Notes: a model not told the origin generated them from the letters alone. Positions 54,674-63,893 are shown, counted from the stretch's first letter. The stretch: 64,000 nt of DNA from Variovorax sp. CF079 (GCF_900101545.1 NZ_FMZU01000004.1:186001-250000), one strand, 5' to 3'. Translations and numbers: made by a program.

Positions 54674-55558
54674 GTGTTCGAACTCCGCCTGCTCGCGCCG
54701 GAAGATCGCGTCGAAACCGTCAGCGATGCGCTCGAGGCGCTCGACGCGCTGAGCGTTTCGGTCGAGGACGCGGATGCCCAGACCGATGCCGAGCAGGCCC
54801 TGTTCGGCGAGCCGGGCATGCCGCCGCCCAAGGGAGGCTGGCAGCGCTCCCGGGTGATCGCCTTGTTTGCCGCCGAGGCGCAGGCGCGGGAGGCTGCTGC
54901 GGTGCTGGCCGCGCAGGACTTCTTTGTGGATTGCGAGGTGCTTGGATTGACCGAGGTGCCCGAGCAGGACTGGGTGCGGCTGACACAGTCCCAGTTCGCA
55001 CCGGTCGAAATCACCCCCGAGTTCTGGATCGTGCCCACCTGGCACGAACCGCCGGCGCAAGCGCAGCAGGTCATCCGGCTGGACCCGGGTCTTGCCTTCG
55101 GCACCGGCACGCACCCGACCACGCGCATGTGCCTGCGCTGGATCGCAACGCGCGGGGAGCTCCGTGGGAAGCGCGTGCTCGACTACGGTTGCGGCTCCGG
55201 CATCCTGGCGATCGGCGCGGCCAAGTTCGGCGCGACCGACATCGACGCCGTCGACATCGACGAAGCCGCCGTGGATTCGACGCGGCTCAACGCTGAGGCG
55301 AACGAGGTGCAACTGAAGGCCGGCCTGTCCGACTTGGCAACTGGCCGCTACGACATCGTGCTCGCCAACATCCTCGCCACGCCGCTGAAGGTGCTTGCGC
55401 CTTTGCTGTGCGAGCACGTCGCAGCGGGCGGTTCGCTGGTGCTGGCGGGCATCCTCGAGCGCCAGGCCGACGAACTGAAGCTCGCCTATGCGCCCTATGC
55501 AGCGCTGGAAGTGAGCGACAGCGAGGACGGCTGGATTCTGATGACCGCGGCCCTCTAG
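54674..55558 (+). CDS. prmA: Ribosomal protein L11 methyltransferase
   Basis: PrmA trimethylates ribosomal protein L11. The 294-residue protein has the N-terminal L11-binding domain (1-65), a linker, and a Rossmann methyltransferase with LDPGLAFGTGTHPTTRMCL, VLDYGCGSGILAIGAAKFG and the catalytic-loop NILATPL. GTG 54674 is the start (FELRLLAPEDR). It lies 16 nt after accC, an order seen widely in betaproteobacteria. Confidence 0.95.
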   Translation: MFELRLLAPEDRVETVSDALEALDALSVSVEDADAQTDAEQALFGEPGMPPPKGGWQRSRVIALFAAEAQAREAAAVLAAQDFFVDCEVLGLTEVPEQDWVRLTQSQFAPVEITPEFWIVPTWHEPPAQAQQVIRLDPGLAFGTGTHPTTRMCLRWIATRGELRGKRVLDYGCGSGILAIGAAKFGATDIDAVDIDEAAVDSTRLNAEANEVQLKAGLSDLATGRYDIVLANILATPLKVLAPLLCEHVAAGGSLVLAGILERQADELKLAYAPYAALEVSDSEDGWILMTAAL

Positions 55559-55585
55559 ATCGTCCTCGACGCTGGAGGTCGACCC

Positions 55586-55591
55586 TACAAT
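55586..55591 (+). promoter_or_regulatory. -10 element 9 nt before the DUF3426 gene
   Basis: TACAAT (5 of 6 to consensus) is followed by nine bases and ATG 55601, with no Shine-Dalgarno sequence close to the start. It may give a leaderless transcript. Confidence 0.4.
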
Positions 55592-55600
55592 CGGCGCCTC

Positions 55601-56911
55601 ATGAGCCTGGTCACTCGCTGCCCCGCCTGCGCCACCACTTTCAAGGTGGTGAGGGACCAGCTTCGCATCTCCGACGGGTGGGTGCGCTGCGGCCGGTGCA
55701 GCGAGGTGTTCGACGCGACCGTCGATCTGCGTGAAGCGCCCGATTCGGCGCCTGGACCCGCGGCAGTCGCACCGACGTCGGCGCCCGACGAAGGCACCAG
55801 CAGCGTGCCGCCCGACGCCGATCCGCCGATCGAAACTGAGCTGGACGAAGTGGCAGAGTGGCCCGCAGACGAGGAACCCGTGCGGAACCTCGAGGAGGCG
55901 GACTTCCTCGACGACGAACAAGAGATCGAACCACCGGTCGCCGAGCCGCCCGTCGCCGTGCCGCCGCCGCCGCCGCCTGCGTCCAAGATCTCGGCGCCAT
56001 CCGATCCGCTGTCGTTCGCTGTCGGCGTCGTTGCGGACGAGCCCTGGCCCCAGCGCTCGCAGCCGATGCGTGCAGCCGAAGCGCAAGTGATTCCGCCCTA
56101 TCCCTCGCTTCCGCCATTCCCGAACATCGATCTGAACCTGCCGGCCGCCCCGCCCATCGGCCGCGAGCCGCCACCGCCACGGCCGTCGCCGCCACCTCCG
56201 CCGGCGGCTGAAGAAGACACCGGCAACGCGCAACTGCAGAAGGCGCTGCGCCGTGCGCGTGCCAAGTCCGCCAAGATCGCCAGGGCGAAGGCGCGCGGAG
56301 AAGAGCGGGCGGCGCGCGAATCGGCGCCCGTGGTGCTGGCCGCCAGCGAGCCTGAGCCTGCTATCGAGCTCGCTCGGCGCAGCCCTCGGTTTTTGGGCGC
56401 CGCCGCCGAGGGATCGGCATTCTGGCAGCGGCCAGCGGTGCGGCGCTCCCTGATCGTCGTGGCCGTGCTGGCTGCGCTTCTTCTGCTCATGCAGGTATTG
56501 CATCAGGAGCGCGACCTCATCGCCGCTCGCCAGCCGGGGCTGCGTCCCGCGCTCGCGGCGCTGTGCAGCCTGACGGGCTGCGAGCTCTCGGCGCTGCGCC
56601 AGATCGGCGACATCACGATCGATGGCGCCTCCTTCGCGCGCGAGAAAAGCGGCGATGCCTACCGCCTCAGCTTCACCTTGCGCAATGCCGCCACCGTGCC
56701 GCTCGCGATGCCCGCGGTCGAGTTGTCCTTGCTCGACATGCAGGAGCGTGCCGTGATCCGGCGCGTGCTCATGCCGGCCGAGTTCGGCGCGCCGCCCGTC
56801 CTGCCGGCCCGTGCCGAGCGCGCGGCGTCGTTGCCGCTGGCGCTGACCGGGCCCGAGGCCGCGGCACTGGCGCCGATCGCAGGCTACCGGGTGCTGGCCT
56901 TCTATCCTTGA
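55601..56911 (+). CDS. Zinc-ribbon and DUF3426 domain membrane protein
   Basis: The 436-residue protein begins with an MJ0042-type zinc ribbon (C7, C10, C30, C33: TRCPACATTFKVV...VRCGRCSEVF). An Asp/Glu/Pro-rich disordered region (about 45-220), a basic helical stretch (RRARAKSAKIARAKARGEER), one membrane helix (about 285-305, SLIVVAVLAALLLLM) and a C-terminal extracytoplasmic DUF3426 domain follow. The function is unknown; the layout suggests a cytoplasmic sensor finger linked across the membrane. It follows prmA, as often in betaproteobacteria, and 43 bp separate it from the kinase gene. Confidence 0.85.
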   Translation: MSLVTRCPACATTFKVVRDQLRISDGWVRCGRCSEVFDATVDLREAPDSAPGPAAVAPTSAPDEGTSSVPPDADPPIETELDEVAEWPADEEPVRNLEEADFLDDEQEIEPPVAEPPVAVPPPPPPASKISAPSDPLSFAVGVVADEPWPQRSQPMRAAEAQVIPPYPSLPPFPNIDLNLPAAPPIGREPPPPRPSPPPPPAAEEDTGNAQLQKALRRARAKSAKIARAKARGEERAARESAPVVLAASEPEPAIELARRSPRFLGAAAEGSAFWQRPAVRRSLIVVAVLAALLLLMQVLHQERDLIAARQPGLRPALAALCSLTGCELSALRQIGDITIDGASFAREKSGDAYRLSFTLRNAATVPLAMPAVELSLLDMQERAVIRRVLMPAEFGAPPVLPARAERAASLPLALTGPEAAALAPIAGYRVLAFYP

Positions 56912-56954
56912 GTCGCGCGCTCTTTTCTTTTTTCAATCAACCAACGGTTCATCC

Positions 56955-57857
56955 ATGGCAGCAGTGATTTGCGGTTCCCTCGCGTTCGACACCATCATGA
57001 CTTTCGAGGGACGGTTCGCCGATCAGATCCTTCCGGACCAGTTGCACATCCTCAACGTGTCCTTTCTCGTGCCCGGCCTCAGGCGCGACTTCGGCGGTTG
57101 TGCGGGCAACATCGCCTACAGTCTCAACGCGCTAGGTGGCACCGCACTGCCGATGGCGACGGTCGGCAGCGACGGCGTCGATTACCTGGAGCGGCTGCGA
57201 ACGCTGGGCATCAGCACCGAGTTCGTGCGGCAGGTGGACGACAGCTTCACCGCGCAGGCCATGATCATGAACGACCGCGACAACAACCAGATCACGGCCT
57301 TCCACCCGGGCGCGATGCAGCAGGCGCACATCACGCGCATCGCGGCGCGCGAGGACATCCGGCTCGGCATCATCGCGCCCGACGGCCGCGAGGCGATGCT
57401 GCAGCATGCCGAGCAGCTCAAGGCTGCGGACATCCCTTTCGTGTTCGATCCCGGCCAGGGCCTGCCGATGTTCGACGGCAAGGAACTCGCGCATTTCGTC
57501 GACTTGGCCAGCTGGGTGGTGGTCAACGACTACGAGGGAAAGATGCTCTCGCAGCGCACGGGCTGGAGCCTTGCTGAGATCTCGAAGCGTGTGCGCGGAC
57601 TGGTCGTGACGCTGGCCGCCGAAGGCTGCGAAGTGTGGACCGAAGGCGAGCGCGAGCACGTGCCCGGCGTGAAGCCGACGGCCGTGGTCGAGCCGACGGG
57701 TTGCGGTGATGCATGGCGCGGCGCGCTGCTGTTCGGGCTGGAGCAGGGCTGGCCGCTCGCGCGTTGCGCTGCGTTGGGCAACCGCATCGGCGCGCTCAAG
57801 ATCGCGCAACGCGGGCCGCAGAATTACCAGGTGGATCGGAAGGCGCTCGGCCTCTGA
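56955..57857 (+). CDS. PfkB-family carbohydrate/adenosine kinase
   Basis: The 300-residue ribokinase-fold protein has ICGSLAFDTIM at the N-terminus, the glycine motif GGCAGNIAYSLNALGG and the PfkB C-terminal signature EPTGCGDAWRGALLFGLEQG with the catalytic Asp. The sequence (DQLHILNVSFLVPGLRRDFGG) fits the bacterial adenosine-kinase-like group, but the substrate is not proven. No good ribosome site precedes ATG 56955; the upstream 43 bp are T/C-rich. It is followed by a double terminator. Confidence 0.85.
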   Translation: MAAVICGSLAFDTIMTFEGRFADQILPDQLHILNVSFLVPGLRRDFGGCAGNIAYSLNALGGTALPMATVGSDGVDYLERLRTLGISTEFVRQVDDSFTAQAMIMNDRDNNQITAFHPGAMQQAHITRIAAREDIRLGIIAPDGREAMLQHAEQLKAADIPFVFDPGQGLPMFDGKELAHFVDLASWVVVNDYEGKMLSQRTGWSLAEISKRVRGLVVTLAAEGCEVWTEGEREHVPGVKPTAVVEPTGCGDAWRGALLFGLEQGWPLARCAALGNRIGALKIAQRGPQNYQVDRKALGL

Positions 57858-57860
57858 GCC

Positions 57861-57940
57861 CATAAAAAAGCCCAGCACCTGTCTTCGGTGCCGGGCCAAC
57901 CATAAAAAAGCCCAGCACCTTGCGGTGCCGGGCTTTGTGC
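57861..57940. terminator. Tandem bidirectional terminators
   Basis: Two hairpins of the form GCCCAGCACC...GGTGCCGGGC lie in direct tandem; CATAAAAAAGCCCAGCACCT is repeated exactly at 57861 and 57901 (40-bp period). Read on the minus strand each ends in six Ts; the second also ends in TTT on the plus strand. They separate the convergent kinase and H1-like genes and look like a local duplication. Confidence 0.85.
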
Positions 57941-57960
57941 CTTCAAGGCCGTTGAACGAC

Positions 57961-58440
57961 TCAGGGCTTGCTGGCCGTCGGAAACGGCCAGGCTGCCTGG
58001 GGGTTCAGCGTCGTTTGCGCTGCAGGAGCAGGCGCTACGGCTGCCTTGGCGGGCGCTTTCGCGGCCTTCTTGGCAGCAGGCTTTTTCGCTGCTTTCTTGG
58101 CAGCAGGCTTCTTGGCTGCAGCCTTTTTCGCAGGCGCTTTCTTGGCAGGCGCCTTTTTCGCGGCGGCCTTCTTCGCCGGCGCCTTCTTCGCTGCTGCCTT
58201 CTTCGCAGGAGCCTTCTTCGCGGCGGCCTTCTTCGCCGGCGCCTTCTTCGCTGCTACCTTCTTGGCAGGAGCCTTCTTCGCAGCGGCCTTCTTCGCCGGT
58301 GCCTTCTTGGCTGCTACCTTCTTCGCAGGAGCCTTCTTCGCTACGACCTTCTTGGCCGGTGCCTTCTTGGCGGCGACCTTCTTAGCCGGAGCCTTCTTTG
58401 CAGCGGCTTTCTTGGCCGGCGCTTTCTTTGCAGTTGCCAT
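57961..58440 (-). CDS. Histone H1-like Lys/Ala/Pro repeat DNA-binding protein
   Basis: The 159-residue protein is almost entirely tandem decapeptides of the form [10 protein letters not shown] or [10 protein letters not shown] (about eleven copies, residues 4-125), followed by an Ala/Pro-rich tail ending WPFPTASKP. This is the H1-like/AlgP-like nucleoid protein type: highly basic, disordered, binding DNA nonspecifically. The repeats show as 30-bp units in the DNA and may vary in number by slippage. ATG 58440 has a perfect AAGGAGAAAA site. Its termination is served by the tandem terminators. Confidence 0.88.
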   Translation of the reverse strand: MATAKKAPAKKAAAKKAPAKKVAAKKAPAKKVVAKKAPAKKVAAKKAPAKKAAAKKAPAKKVAAKKAPAKKAAAKKAPAKKAAAKKAPAKKAAAKKAPAKKAPAKKAAAKKPAAKKAAKKPAAKKAAKAPAKAAVAPAPAAQTTLNPQAAWPFPTASKP

Positions 58441-58633
58441 TTCTATTTTCTCCTTGATCAAGTTGAAAAAATCAACCTTTTGAAGCACTCCACGCATGTT
58501 GGTAGCGTGAAGCGATTCATGGCGTTGGAGCAAGCCCCAGCACCATGAACACCTGAGCTTTTCACCGCCGCACTCTTCGGTGCGTGTAGCCGGCGAAAGC
58601 AATTCTTGAACTCACTTTATTTGTCGGAACGAT

Positions 58634-59860
58634 TCAATCCCAGGAGAGCGCACCACCCGACTGATACTCGATCACGCGGGTTTCGAAGAAGTTGCGCTCC
58701 TTCTTCAGGTCAATCATTTCGCTCATCCAGGGGAACGGGTTTTCCTCGTTCGGGAAGAGCGTTTCCAGGCCGATCTGCTGCGCGCGCCGGTTGGCGATGT
58801 AGCGCAGGTAGCCCTTGAACATGGAGGCATTCATGCCGAGCACGCCGCGAGGCATGGTGTCTTCGGCGTATCGGTACTCGAGCTCGACGGCCTTCAGGAA
58901 GAGGGCCTTGATCTCGGCCTTGAACTCTGCGGTCCAGAGGTGTGGGTTCTCGAGTTTCAGCTGGTTGATCAGGTCGATGCCGAAGTTGCAGTGCATCGAC
59001 TCGTCGCGCAGGATGTACTGGTACTGCTCCGCGGCGCCGGTCATCTTGTTCTGGCGGCCCAGCGCGAGGATCTGGGTGAAGCCGACGTAGAAGAACAGCC
59101 CCTCCATCAGGCAGGCGAAGACGATCAGCGACTTGAGCAGGGTCTGGTCGTTCTCGTGCGTGCCGGTGTGGAAGTGCGGGTCGCTGATGGCTTCGATGAA
59201 GGGGATCAGGAACTGGTCCTTCTCGCGGATCGACGGCACCTCGTTGTAGGCGTTGAAGATCTCGCTCTCATCCAGGCCGAGCGACTCGACGATGTACTGG
59301 TAGGCGTGCGTGTGGATCGCTTCCTCGAAGGCCTGGCGCAGCAGGAACTGGCGGCACTCGGGGGCCGTGATGTGGCGGTAGGTGCCCAGCACGATGTTGT
59401 TGGCGGCCAGCGAATCGGCGGTCACGAAGAAGCCGAGGTTGCGCTTGACGATGCGGCGCTCGTCTTCGGTCAGGCCGTTCGGGTCTTTCCAGAGCGCGAT
59501 GTCGCGCGTCATGTTCACTTCCTGCGGCATCCAGTGATTGGCGCAGGTGGCGAGGTACTTCTCCCAGGCCCACTTGTACTTGAACGGAACCAACTGGTTG
59601 ACGTCGGTCTGGCCGTTGATGATGCGCTTGTCGGCGGCCTTCACGCGGCGCGTGGCCTGCGCTTGCGGCATGGAAGCCGGAGCAGGCCGCAGTGCGGCGC
59701 CATCATCGAGTGTGCGGAAGGTCGGGGCGATAGGCGCAATTTGCGAAGTCGGGAACTCCGACGAGCGACCGACGGTCGCGTCGTTGTTTGATGAGTGCCG
59801 CAATCCTTGTTGCAGATCCTTTGGCAAGGAGGGCTTGACTTCTTCGTCCCAGGTCAACAT
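58634..59860 (-). CDS. nrdB: Class Ia ribonucleotide reductase beta subunit
   Basis: NrdB holds the diiron-tyrosyl radical for NrdA. With ATG 59860 ([10 protein letters not shown]) the protein has 408 residues. Metal and radical residues are visible: D149 (TADSLAANN), E180, H183 and Y187 ([10 protein letters not shown], with spacing as E. coli E115, H118, Y122), and the second-half EGLFFYVGF and [10 protein letters not shown] Gln/Pro/Ala-rich N-terminal extension of about 75 residues precedes the family core. It lies 150 bp downstream of nrdA on the same strand, with its own dyad-rich leader. Confidence 0.95.
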   Translation of the reverse strand: MLTWDEEVKPSLPKDLQQGLRHSSNNDATVGRSSEFPTSQIAPIAPTFRTLDDGAALRPAPASMPQAQATRRVKAADKRIINGQTDVNQLVPFKYKWAWEKYLATCANHWMPQEVNMTRDIALWKDPNGLTEDERRIVKRNLGFFVTADSLAANNIVLGTYRHITAPECRQFLLRQAFEEAIHTHAYQYIVESLGLDESEIFNAYNEVPSIREKDQFLIPFIEAISDPHFHTGTHENDQTLLKSLIVFACLMEGLFFYVGFTQILALGRQNKMTGAAEQYQYILRDESMHCNFGIDLINQLKLENPHLWTAEFKAEIKALFLKAVELEYRYAEDTMPRGVLGMNASMFKGYLRYIANRRAQQIGLETLFPNEENPFPWMSEMIDLKKERNFFETRVIEYQSGGALSWD

Positions 59861-59882
59861 AGAAAAATCCAATGCTCAAATT

Positions 59883-59951
59883 ATGTGAGCAACGATGTGA
59901 GTTGCAAAGTGCTGCTTCACATCGCGCTCCAATTATGTTGCCGTTATGTTG
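59883..59951. other. Dyad and direct repeats in the nrdA-nrdB spacer
   Basis: CGATGTGA (59893-59900) and TCACATCG (59917-59924) form a perfect 8-bp inverted repeat with a 16-bp centre. ATGTGAG is directly repeated at 59883 and 59895, and TTATGTTG at 59933 and 59944. The region is AT-rich compared with its flanks. It does not match the NrdR box consensus. It may bind another regulator or form an RNA structure separating nrdA and nrdB expression. Confidence 0.5.
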
Positions 59952-60010
59952 TTCGCATGCATCGCCATTTGTCAGGCGATGCCGCGAATCACGGCAACTT
60001 CACGCTGACA

Positions 60011-62938
60011 TCACTGGCACGCTTCGCACGTCGGATCGTCGACGCCGCAGAACGCGATGTCGGTCGCCGGCATCGCACTCAGCTGCGCTTGCGCTGCGAG
60101 CGCAGCCGCTTCGAGCGCGCTCATGCCCGACGAAGATGCGTCGCCACTGCCATTGCTTCCCGAGGACACCGCGTTGAGCCGGCCCGATTGCACCGTCGAT
60201 TTCTCGGCGTGCGTCGCGCTCTGCGTGCGCAGGTAGTAAGTGGTCTTCAGGCCGCGCAGCCACGCGAGCTTGTAGGTGTCGTCGAGCTTCTTGCCCGACG
60301 CGCCGGCCATGTAGATGTTGAGCGACTGCGCCTGGTCGATCCACTTCTGGCGACGCGCGGCGGCTTCCACCAGCCAGGTGGTTTCGACCTCGAACGCGGT
60401 GGCATAGAGCGCCTTGACGTCCTGCGGTACGCGGTCGATCGGGCGCAGCGAGCCGTCGAAGTGCTTGAGGTCCATCACCATCACGTCGTCCCACAAGCCC
60501 AGGCGCTTGAGGTCTCGCACCAGGTAGTGGTTGATGACGGTGAACTCGCCGGAGAGGTTCGACTTGACCGACAGGTTGCCGAAGCAGGGCTCGATCGAGG
60601 CGTCGACGCCGATGATGTTCGAGATGGTCGCCGTCGGCGCGATGGCGACGCAGTTCGAGTTGCGCATGCCGTCGGCCTTGATCTTCTGGCGCAGCGCATT
60701 CCAGTCGAGCGTGGACGAGCGGTCGACGTCGACGTAGCCGCCGCGCGCCTTCTCCAGCAGGTCGAGCGTGTCCGGCGGAAGCACTCCCTTGTCCCACAGC
60801 GAGCCCTTGTAGCTCGAATACTTGCCGCGCTCGCGCGCCAGTTCGGTCGAGGCCCAGTAGGCGTGGTAGCAGATCGCTTCCATCGACTCGTCGGCGAACT
60901 GCACCGCTTCCTGCGAGGCGTAGGGAATGCGCAGCTCGTACAGCGCGTCCTGGAAACCCATCACGCCGAGGCCGACCGGGCGATGGCGCAGGTTGGAGTC
61001 GCGCGCCTTCTTGACCGCGTAGTAGTTGATGTCGATCACGTTGTCGAGCATGCGCATCGCGGTCGAGATCGTGCGTTGGAGCTTTTCCTGGTCGACCTTG
61101 CCGTCCTTCAGATGCTGCAGCAGGTTGACCGAGCCGAGGTTGCAGACCGCGGTTTCGGTGTCGCTGGTGTTGAGCGTGATCTCGGTGCACAGGTTGGACG
61201 AATGGACCACGCCGGCATGCTGCTGGGGCGAGCGCACGTTGCAGGCATCCTTGAAGGTGATCCACGGATGCCCGGTCTCGAACAGCATCGTGAGCATCTT
61301 GCGCCAGAGATCGGTGGCCTGGACCGTGCGGCTCGGCTTGATCTCGCCGCGCGCGGCCTTCTCTTCGTAGGCGACGTATGCGGTCTCGAAGTCGGTGCCG
61401 AACTTGTCGTGCAGGTCGGGCACGTTGGAGGGCGAGAACAGCGTCCAGCTGCCCTTTTCCATCACGCGGCGCATGAACAGGTCGGGAATCCAGTTCGCCG
61501 TGTTCATGTCGTGCGTGCGGCGGCGGTCGTCGCCGGTGTTCTTGCGCAGTTCGAGGAACTCCTCGATGTCGAGGTGCCAGCTTTCCAGGTAGGTGCAGAC
61601 CGCGCCCTTGCGCTTGCCGCCCTGGTTGACCGCCACCGCGGTGTCGTTCACCACCTTGAGGAAGGGCACCACGCCCTGCGACTCGCCGTTGGTGCCCTTG
61701 ATGTGGCTGCCGAGCGCGCGCACACGGGTCCAGTCGTTGCCCAGGCCGCCCGCGAACTTGGACAGCAGGGCGTTTTCCTTGATCGACTCGTAGATGCCGT
61801 CGAGGTCGTCGGGCACCGTGGTCAGGTAGCAGCTCGAGAGCTGCGAGCGCAGCGTGCCGCTGTTGAACAGGGTGGGCGTGCTCGACATGAAGTCGAAGGA
61901 GGACAGCACTTCGTAGAACTCGATCGCGCGGGCTTCGCGGTCGATTTCGTTGAGGGCCAGCCCCATCGCCACGCGCATGAAGAAAGCCTGCGGCAGTTCG
62001 ATGCGGGTCTTGCGCACGTGCAGGAAGTAGCGGTCGTAGAGGGTCTGCAGGCCGAGGTAGTCGAACTGCAGGTCGCGCTGGGGCTTGAGCGCGGCGCCGA
62101 GGCGGTTCAGGTCGTACTGCAGCAGCTTCTCGTCGAGCAGCTCGTTGTCGACGCCCTTCTTGACGAACTGCGGGAAGTAGTCGGCGTAGGCCTGGGCACG
62201 TTCGGCCGGCATCACCTCGCGGCCGATGATCTCCTTGAAGATCGTGTGCAGCAGCAGGCGCGCGGTGGCGAAGGTGTAGTCGGGGTCCTTCTCGATCAGC
62301 GTGCGAGCCGCCAGGATCGACGCCTTGTAGACCTCGTCGAGCGGCACGCCGTCGTAGAGGTTGCGCATCGTTTCGGCCACGATCGGGCCGGCCGTGATGC
62401 TGTCGCCCAGGCCTTCGCAGGCGGATTCGATCAGGCCCTTGAGTTCGTTGAGGTCGAGCGCGACGCGCTCGCCGCGGTCGAGCACGTGCAGCGTCGAAAC
62501 GGCGATCTGCGCGTCCTGTTCGCCCGACTTCGAGCGTTCCTGCGAGCGGCGCTCGCGGTACAGCACGTAGGCGCGCGCGATCTCGTGGTGGCCGCCGCGC
62601 ATCAGGCCGAGTTCGACCTGGTCCTGCACGTCTTCGATGTGGAAGGTGCCGCCGCCCGGACGCGAGCGCACCATAGCGCGGACCACGCCCTGGGTCAGGT
62701 TGTCGACCGTCTCGCGCACGCTGGCGGAAGCCGCGCCCTGGGTGCCGTGCACCGCGAGGAAGGCCTTCATCATCGCGATCGCGATCTTGTTGGGCTCGAA
62801 GGGCACGACCGCGCCGTTGCGGCGAATGATCTGGTAGTGGGCGAGCGCGTTGCCGGCGGGCGAGCCTGCAACATCGTTTTTTTGCGGCGTCGAGGGTACG
62901 GCGCGAGGTGTGGCGGGGGTGTTCAGGGCAGTTTGCAT
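60011..62938 (-). CDS. nrdA: Class Ia ribonucleotide reductase alpha subunit
   Basis: NrdA reduces ribonucleoside diphosphates to deoxy forms. The 975-residue protein is longer than E. coli NrdA (761). It has an N-terminal ATP-cone (about 33-125, YQIIRRNGAVVPFEPNKIA) plus a second regulatory stretch, then the catalytic barrel with SSCYLTTVPDD, NLCTEITLNT, AVCNLGSVNL and PTATISNIIG, and the C-terminal redox pair CEAC. ATG 62938 has an AGAGGAACGA site; upstream in-frame codons cross the NrdR boxes and are rejected. Downstream nrdB lies in the same direction. Confidence 0.96.
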   Translation of the reverse strand: MQTALNTPATPRAVPSTPQKNDVAGSPAGNALAHYQIIRRNGAVVPFEPNKIAIAMMKAFLAVHGTQGAASASVRETVDNLTQGVVRAMVRSRPGGGTFHIEDVQDQVELGLMRGGHHEIARAYVLYRERRSQERSKSGEQDAQIAVSTLHVLDRGERVALDLNELKGLIESACEGLGDSITAGPIVAETMRNLYDGVPLDEVYKASILAARTLIEKDPDYTFATARLLLHTIFKEIIGREVMPAERAQAYADYFPQFVKKGVDNELLDEKLLQYDLNRLGAALKPQRDLQFDYLGLQTLYDRYFLHVRKTRIELPQAFFMRVAMGLALNEIDREARAIEFYEVLSSFDFMSSTPTLFNSGTLRSQLSSCYLTTVPDDLDGIYESIKENALLSKFAGGLGNDWTRVRALGSHIKGTNGESQGVVPFLKVVNDTAVAVNQGGKRKGAVCTYLESWHLDIEEFLELRKNTGDDRRRTHDMNTANWIPDLFMRRVMEKGSWTLFSPSNVPDLHDKFGTDFETAYVAYEEKAARGEIKPSRTVQATDLWRKMLTMLFETGHPWITFKDACNVRSPQQHAGVVHSSNLCTEITLNTSDTETAVCNLGSVNLLQHLKDGKVDQEKLQRTISTAMRMLDNVIDINYYAVKKARDSNLRHRPVGLGVMGFQDALYELRIPYASQEAVQFADESMEAICYHAYWASTELARERGKYSSYKGSLWDKGVLPPDTLDLLEKARGGYVDVDRSSTLDWNALRQKIKADGMRNSNCVAIAPTATISNIIGVDASIEPCFGNLSVKSNLSGEFTVINHYLVRDLKRLGLWDDVMVMDLKHFDGSLRPIDRVPQDVKALYATAFEVETTWLVEAAARRQKWIDQAQSLNIYMAGASGKKLDDTYKLAWLRGLKTTYYLRTQSATHAEKSTVQSGRLNAVSSGSNGSGDASSSGMSALEAAALAAQAQLSAMPATDIAFCGVDDPTCEACQ

Positions 62939-63018
62939 TCGTTCCTCTGTTGGCAATTCTTGTTGGGGCGGTGGTGCCGCTTGTGGCCGGTTGCTCGGCA
63001 TGAAGCACGGGGCAGGGC

Positions 63019-63066
63019 ACACTATATCTAGGGTCTCGCGGGTCCACAACCCACTAGATGTAGTGT
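63019..63066 (-). promoter_or_regulatory. nrdA promoter with paired NrdR boxes
   Basis: ACACTATATCTAGGGT (63019-63034) and CCACTAGATGTAGTGT (63051-63066) match the NrdR consensus ACACWATATMTWGTGT and start 32 bp apart, three helical turns, as in known NrdR-regulated operons. On the minus strand TTGTGG (63049-63044), a 17-bp spacer and TATAGT (63026-63021) form a good sigma-70 promoter whose -10 lies inside the first box. NrdR would repress when dATP is high. Confidence 0.88.
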
Positions 63067-63287
63067 TTTCCCAATGGTTCAAGGAACAAGTTCACAGCGA
63101 AGAGCTCTCAGATGAAGAGCTATGCCGCGCCGTTGCTGACCCACCTTAGCGCCTGCCGCTGTCCATGGGCCTTGCAGGCGTTTTTGGGCCTGAAAGGCGC
63201 ATGGTTGCTGCGCCGCCGGGGTTGCGCGATCGGCGTTGTTGCGCTGCATCCGCTGCGCATCGCGGGATGCATCGCGATTGAAAAATT
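63067..63287. other. Non-coding spacer between nrdA promoter and ampD
   Basis: Upstream of the NrdR boxes about 220 bp carry no gene I can support. A plus-strand frame from ATG 63112 runs on antisense through ampD and shows no family features. Near 63260, GCATCGCG is repeated with a 4-bp gap just before the ampD stop; it forms only a weak hairpin without a T-run. Confidence 0.5.
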
Positions 63288-63893
63288 TCAGCGCACCGCG
63301 ACGACGTCGGGGAACATCGCGCGGTCCCAGCCCAGTTGCTCCTGCAGCAGGCGCCAGTCGAAGCCGCTGCCTGGGTCCGCCTTGCGCCCCGGCGCAATAT
63401 GTTCATGGCCCGCGATGAACGCGATCGCATGGCGCTGCGCGAGCGCCGGGCAAAGGCTCGCGAGGGTCTCGTACTGGGCGGGCTCGAAGCCTTCGCCCTC
63501 CAGGCCTTCGAGCTCGATGCCGATCGAGTCGTCGTTGCAGTTGGCGCGGCCGCGCCACGATGAAGGACCGGCATGCCAGGCGCGGTCGTCGCAACTCACG
63601 AACTGCCACAGCTCGCCGCTGCGGCGCACATAGAAATGGGCCGAGACCTCGATGCCGCGGATGGTCTGGAAGTAGGGATGCGCATCCCAGTCCAGCTGGT
63701 TCGTGAAAAGCTGCTGGACCTCGTCGCCGCCATAGCGTCCCGGCGGCAGGCTGATCGAATGCAGCACGATCAGATCGATCTGCGCGCCCTCGGGGCGCGG
63801 CCCGAAATTCGGCGAGCGCAGTTGCCGGGCGAAGCGGTACCAGCCGGCCTGCCAGAGGCCTGCGTTGTCTTCAGTCGTCGGCACCGTTGCCAT
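63288..63893 (-). CDS. ampD: 1,6-anhydro-N-acetylmuramyl-L-alanine amidase AmpD
   Basis: AmpD splits the peptide from anhydro-muropeptides in the cytoplasm and so controls AmpR-dependent beta-lactamase induction. The 201-residue amidase_2 protein has the zinc ligands H45 (LIVLHSISLP), H163 and D173 (AGHEHIAPGRKADPG) and IGIELEG. No signal peptide is present, fitting a cytoplasmic enzyme. Its ATG lies 23 nt inside the end of the upstream regulator gene, so the two are coupled. It provides tripeptide for Mpl. Confidence 0.95.
   Translation of the reverse strand: MATVPTTEDNAGLWQAGWYRFARQLRSPNFGPRPEGAQIDLIVLHSISLPPGRYGGDEVQQLFTNQLDWDAHPYFQTIRGIEVSAHFYVRRSGELWQFVSCDDRAWHAGPSSWRGRANCNDDSIGIELEGLEGEGFEPAQYETLASLCPALAQRHAIAFIAGHEHIAPGRKADPGSGFDWRLLQEQLGWDRAMFPDVVAVR

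Noticed and set aside
57961..58440. Regular 30-bp repeats that might suggest a CRISPR array
   Set aside because: Repeats are contiguous without unique spacers and encode a clear AKKAPAKK protein with a good ribosome site.
59795..63031. A plus-strand open frame of over 1,000 codons opposite nrdA and nrdB
   Set aside because: It is the antisense of nrdA, rich in Val/His/Arg with no family motif; such mirror frames are expected in GC-rich DNA.
62939..63082. Longer nrdA start upstream of 62938
   Set aside because: It would be translated from the NrdR boxes and promoter; ATG 62938 has a good ribosome site.
63112..63633. Plus-strand frame starting in the nrdA-ampD spacer
   Set aside because: Most of it is antisense to ampD and there is no ribosome site or recognisable domain.
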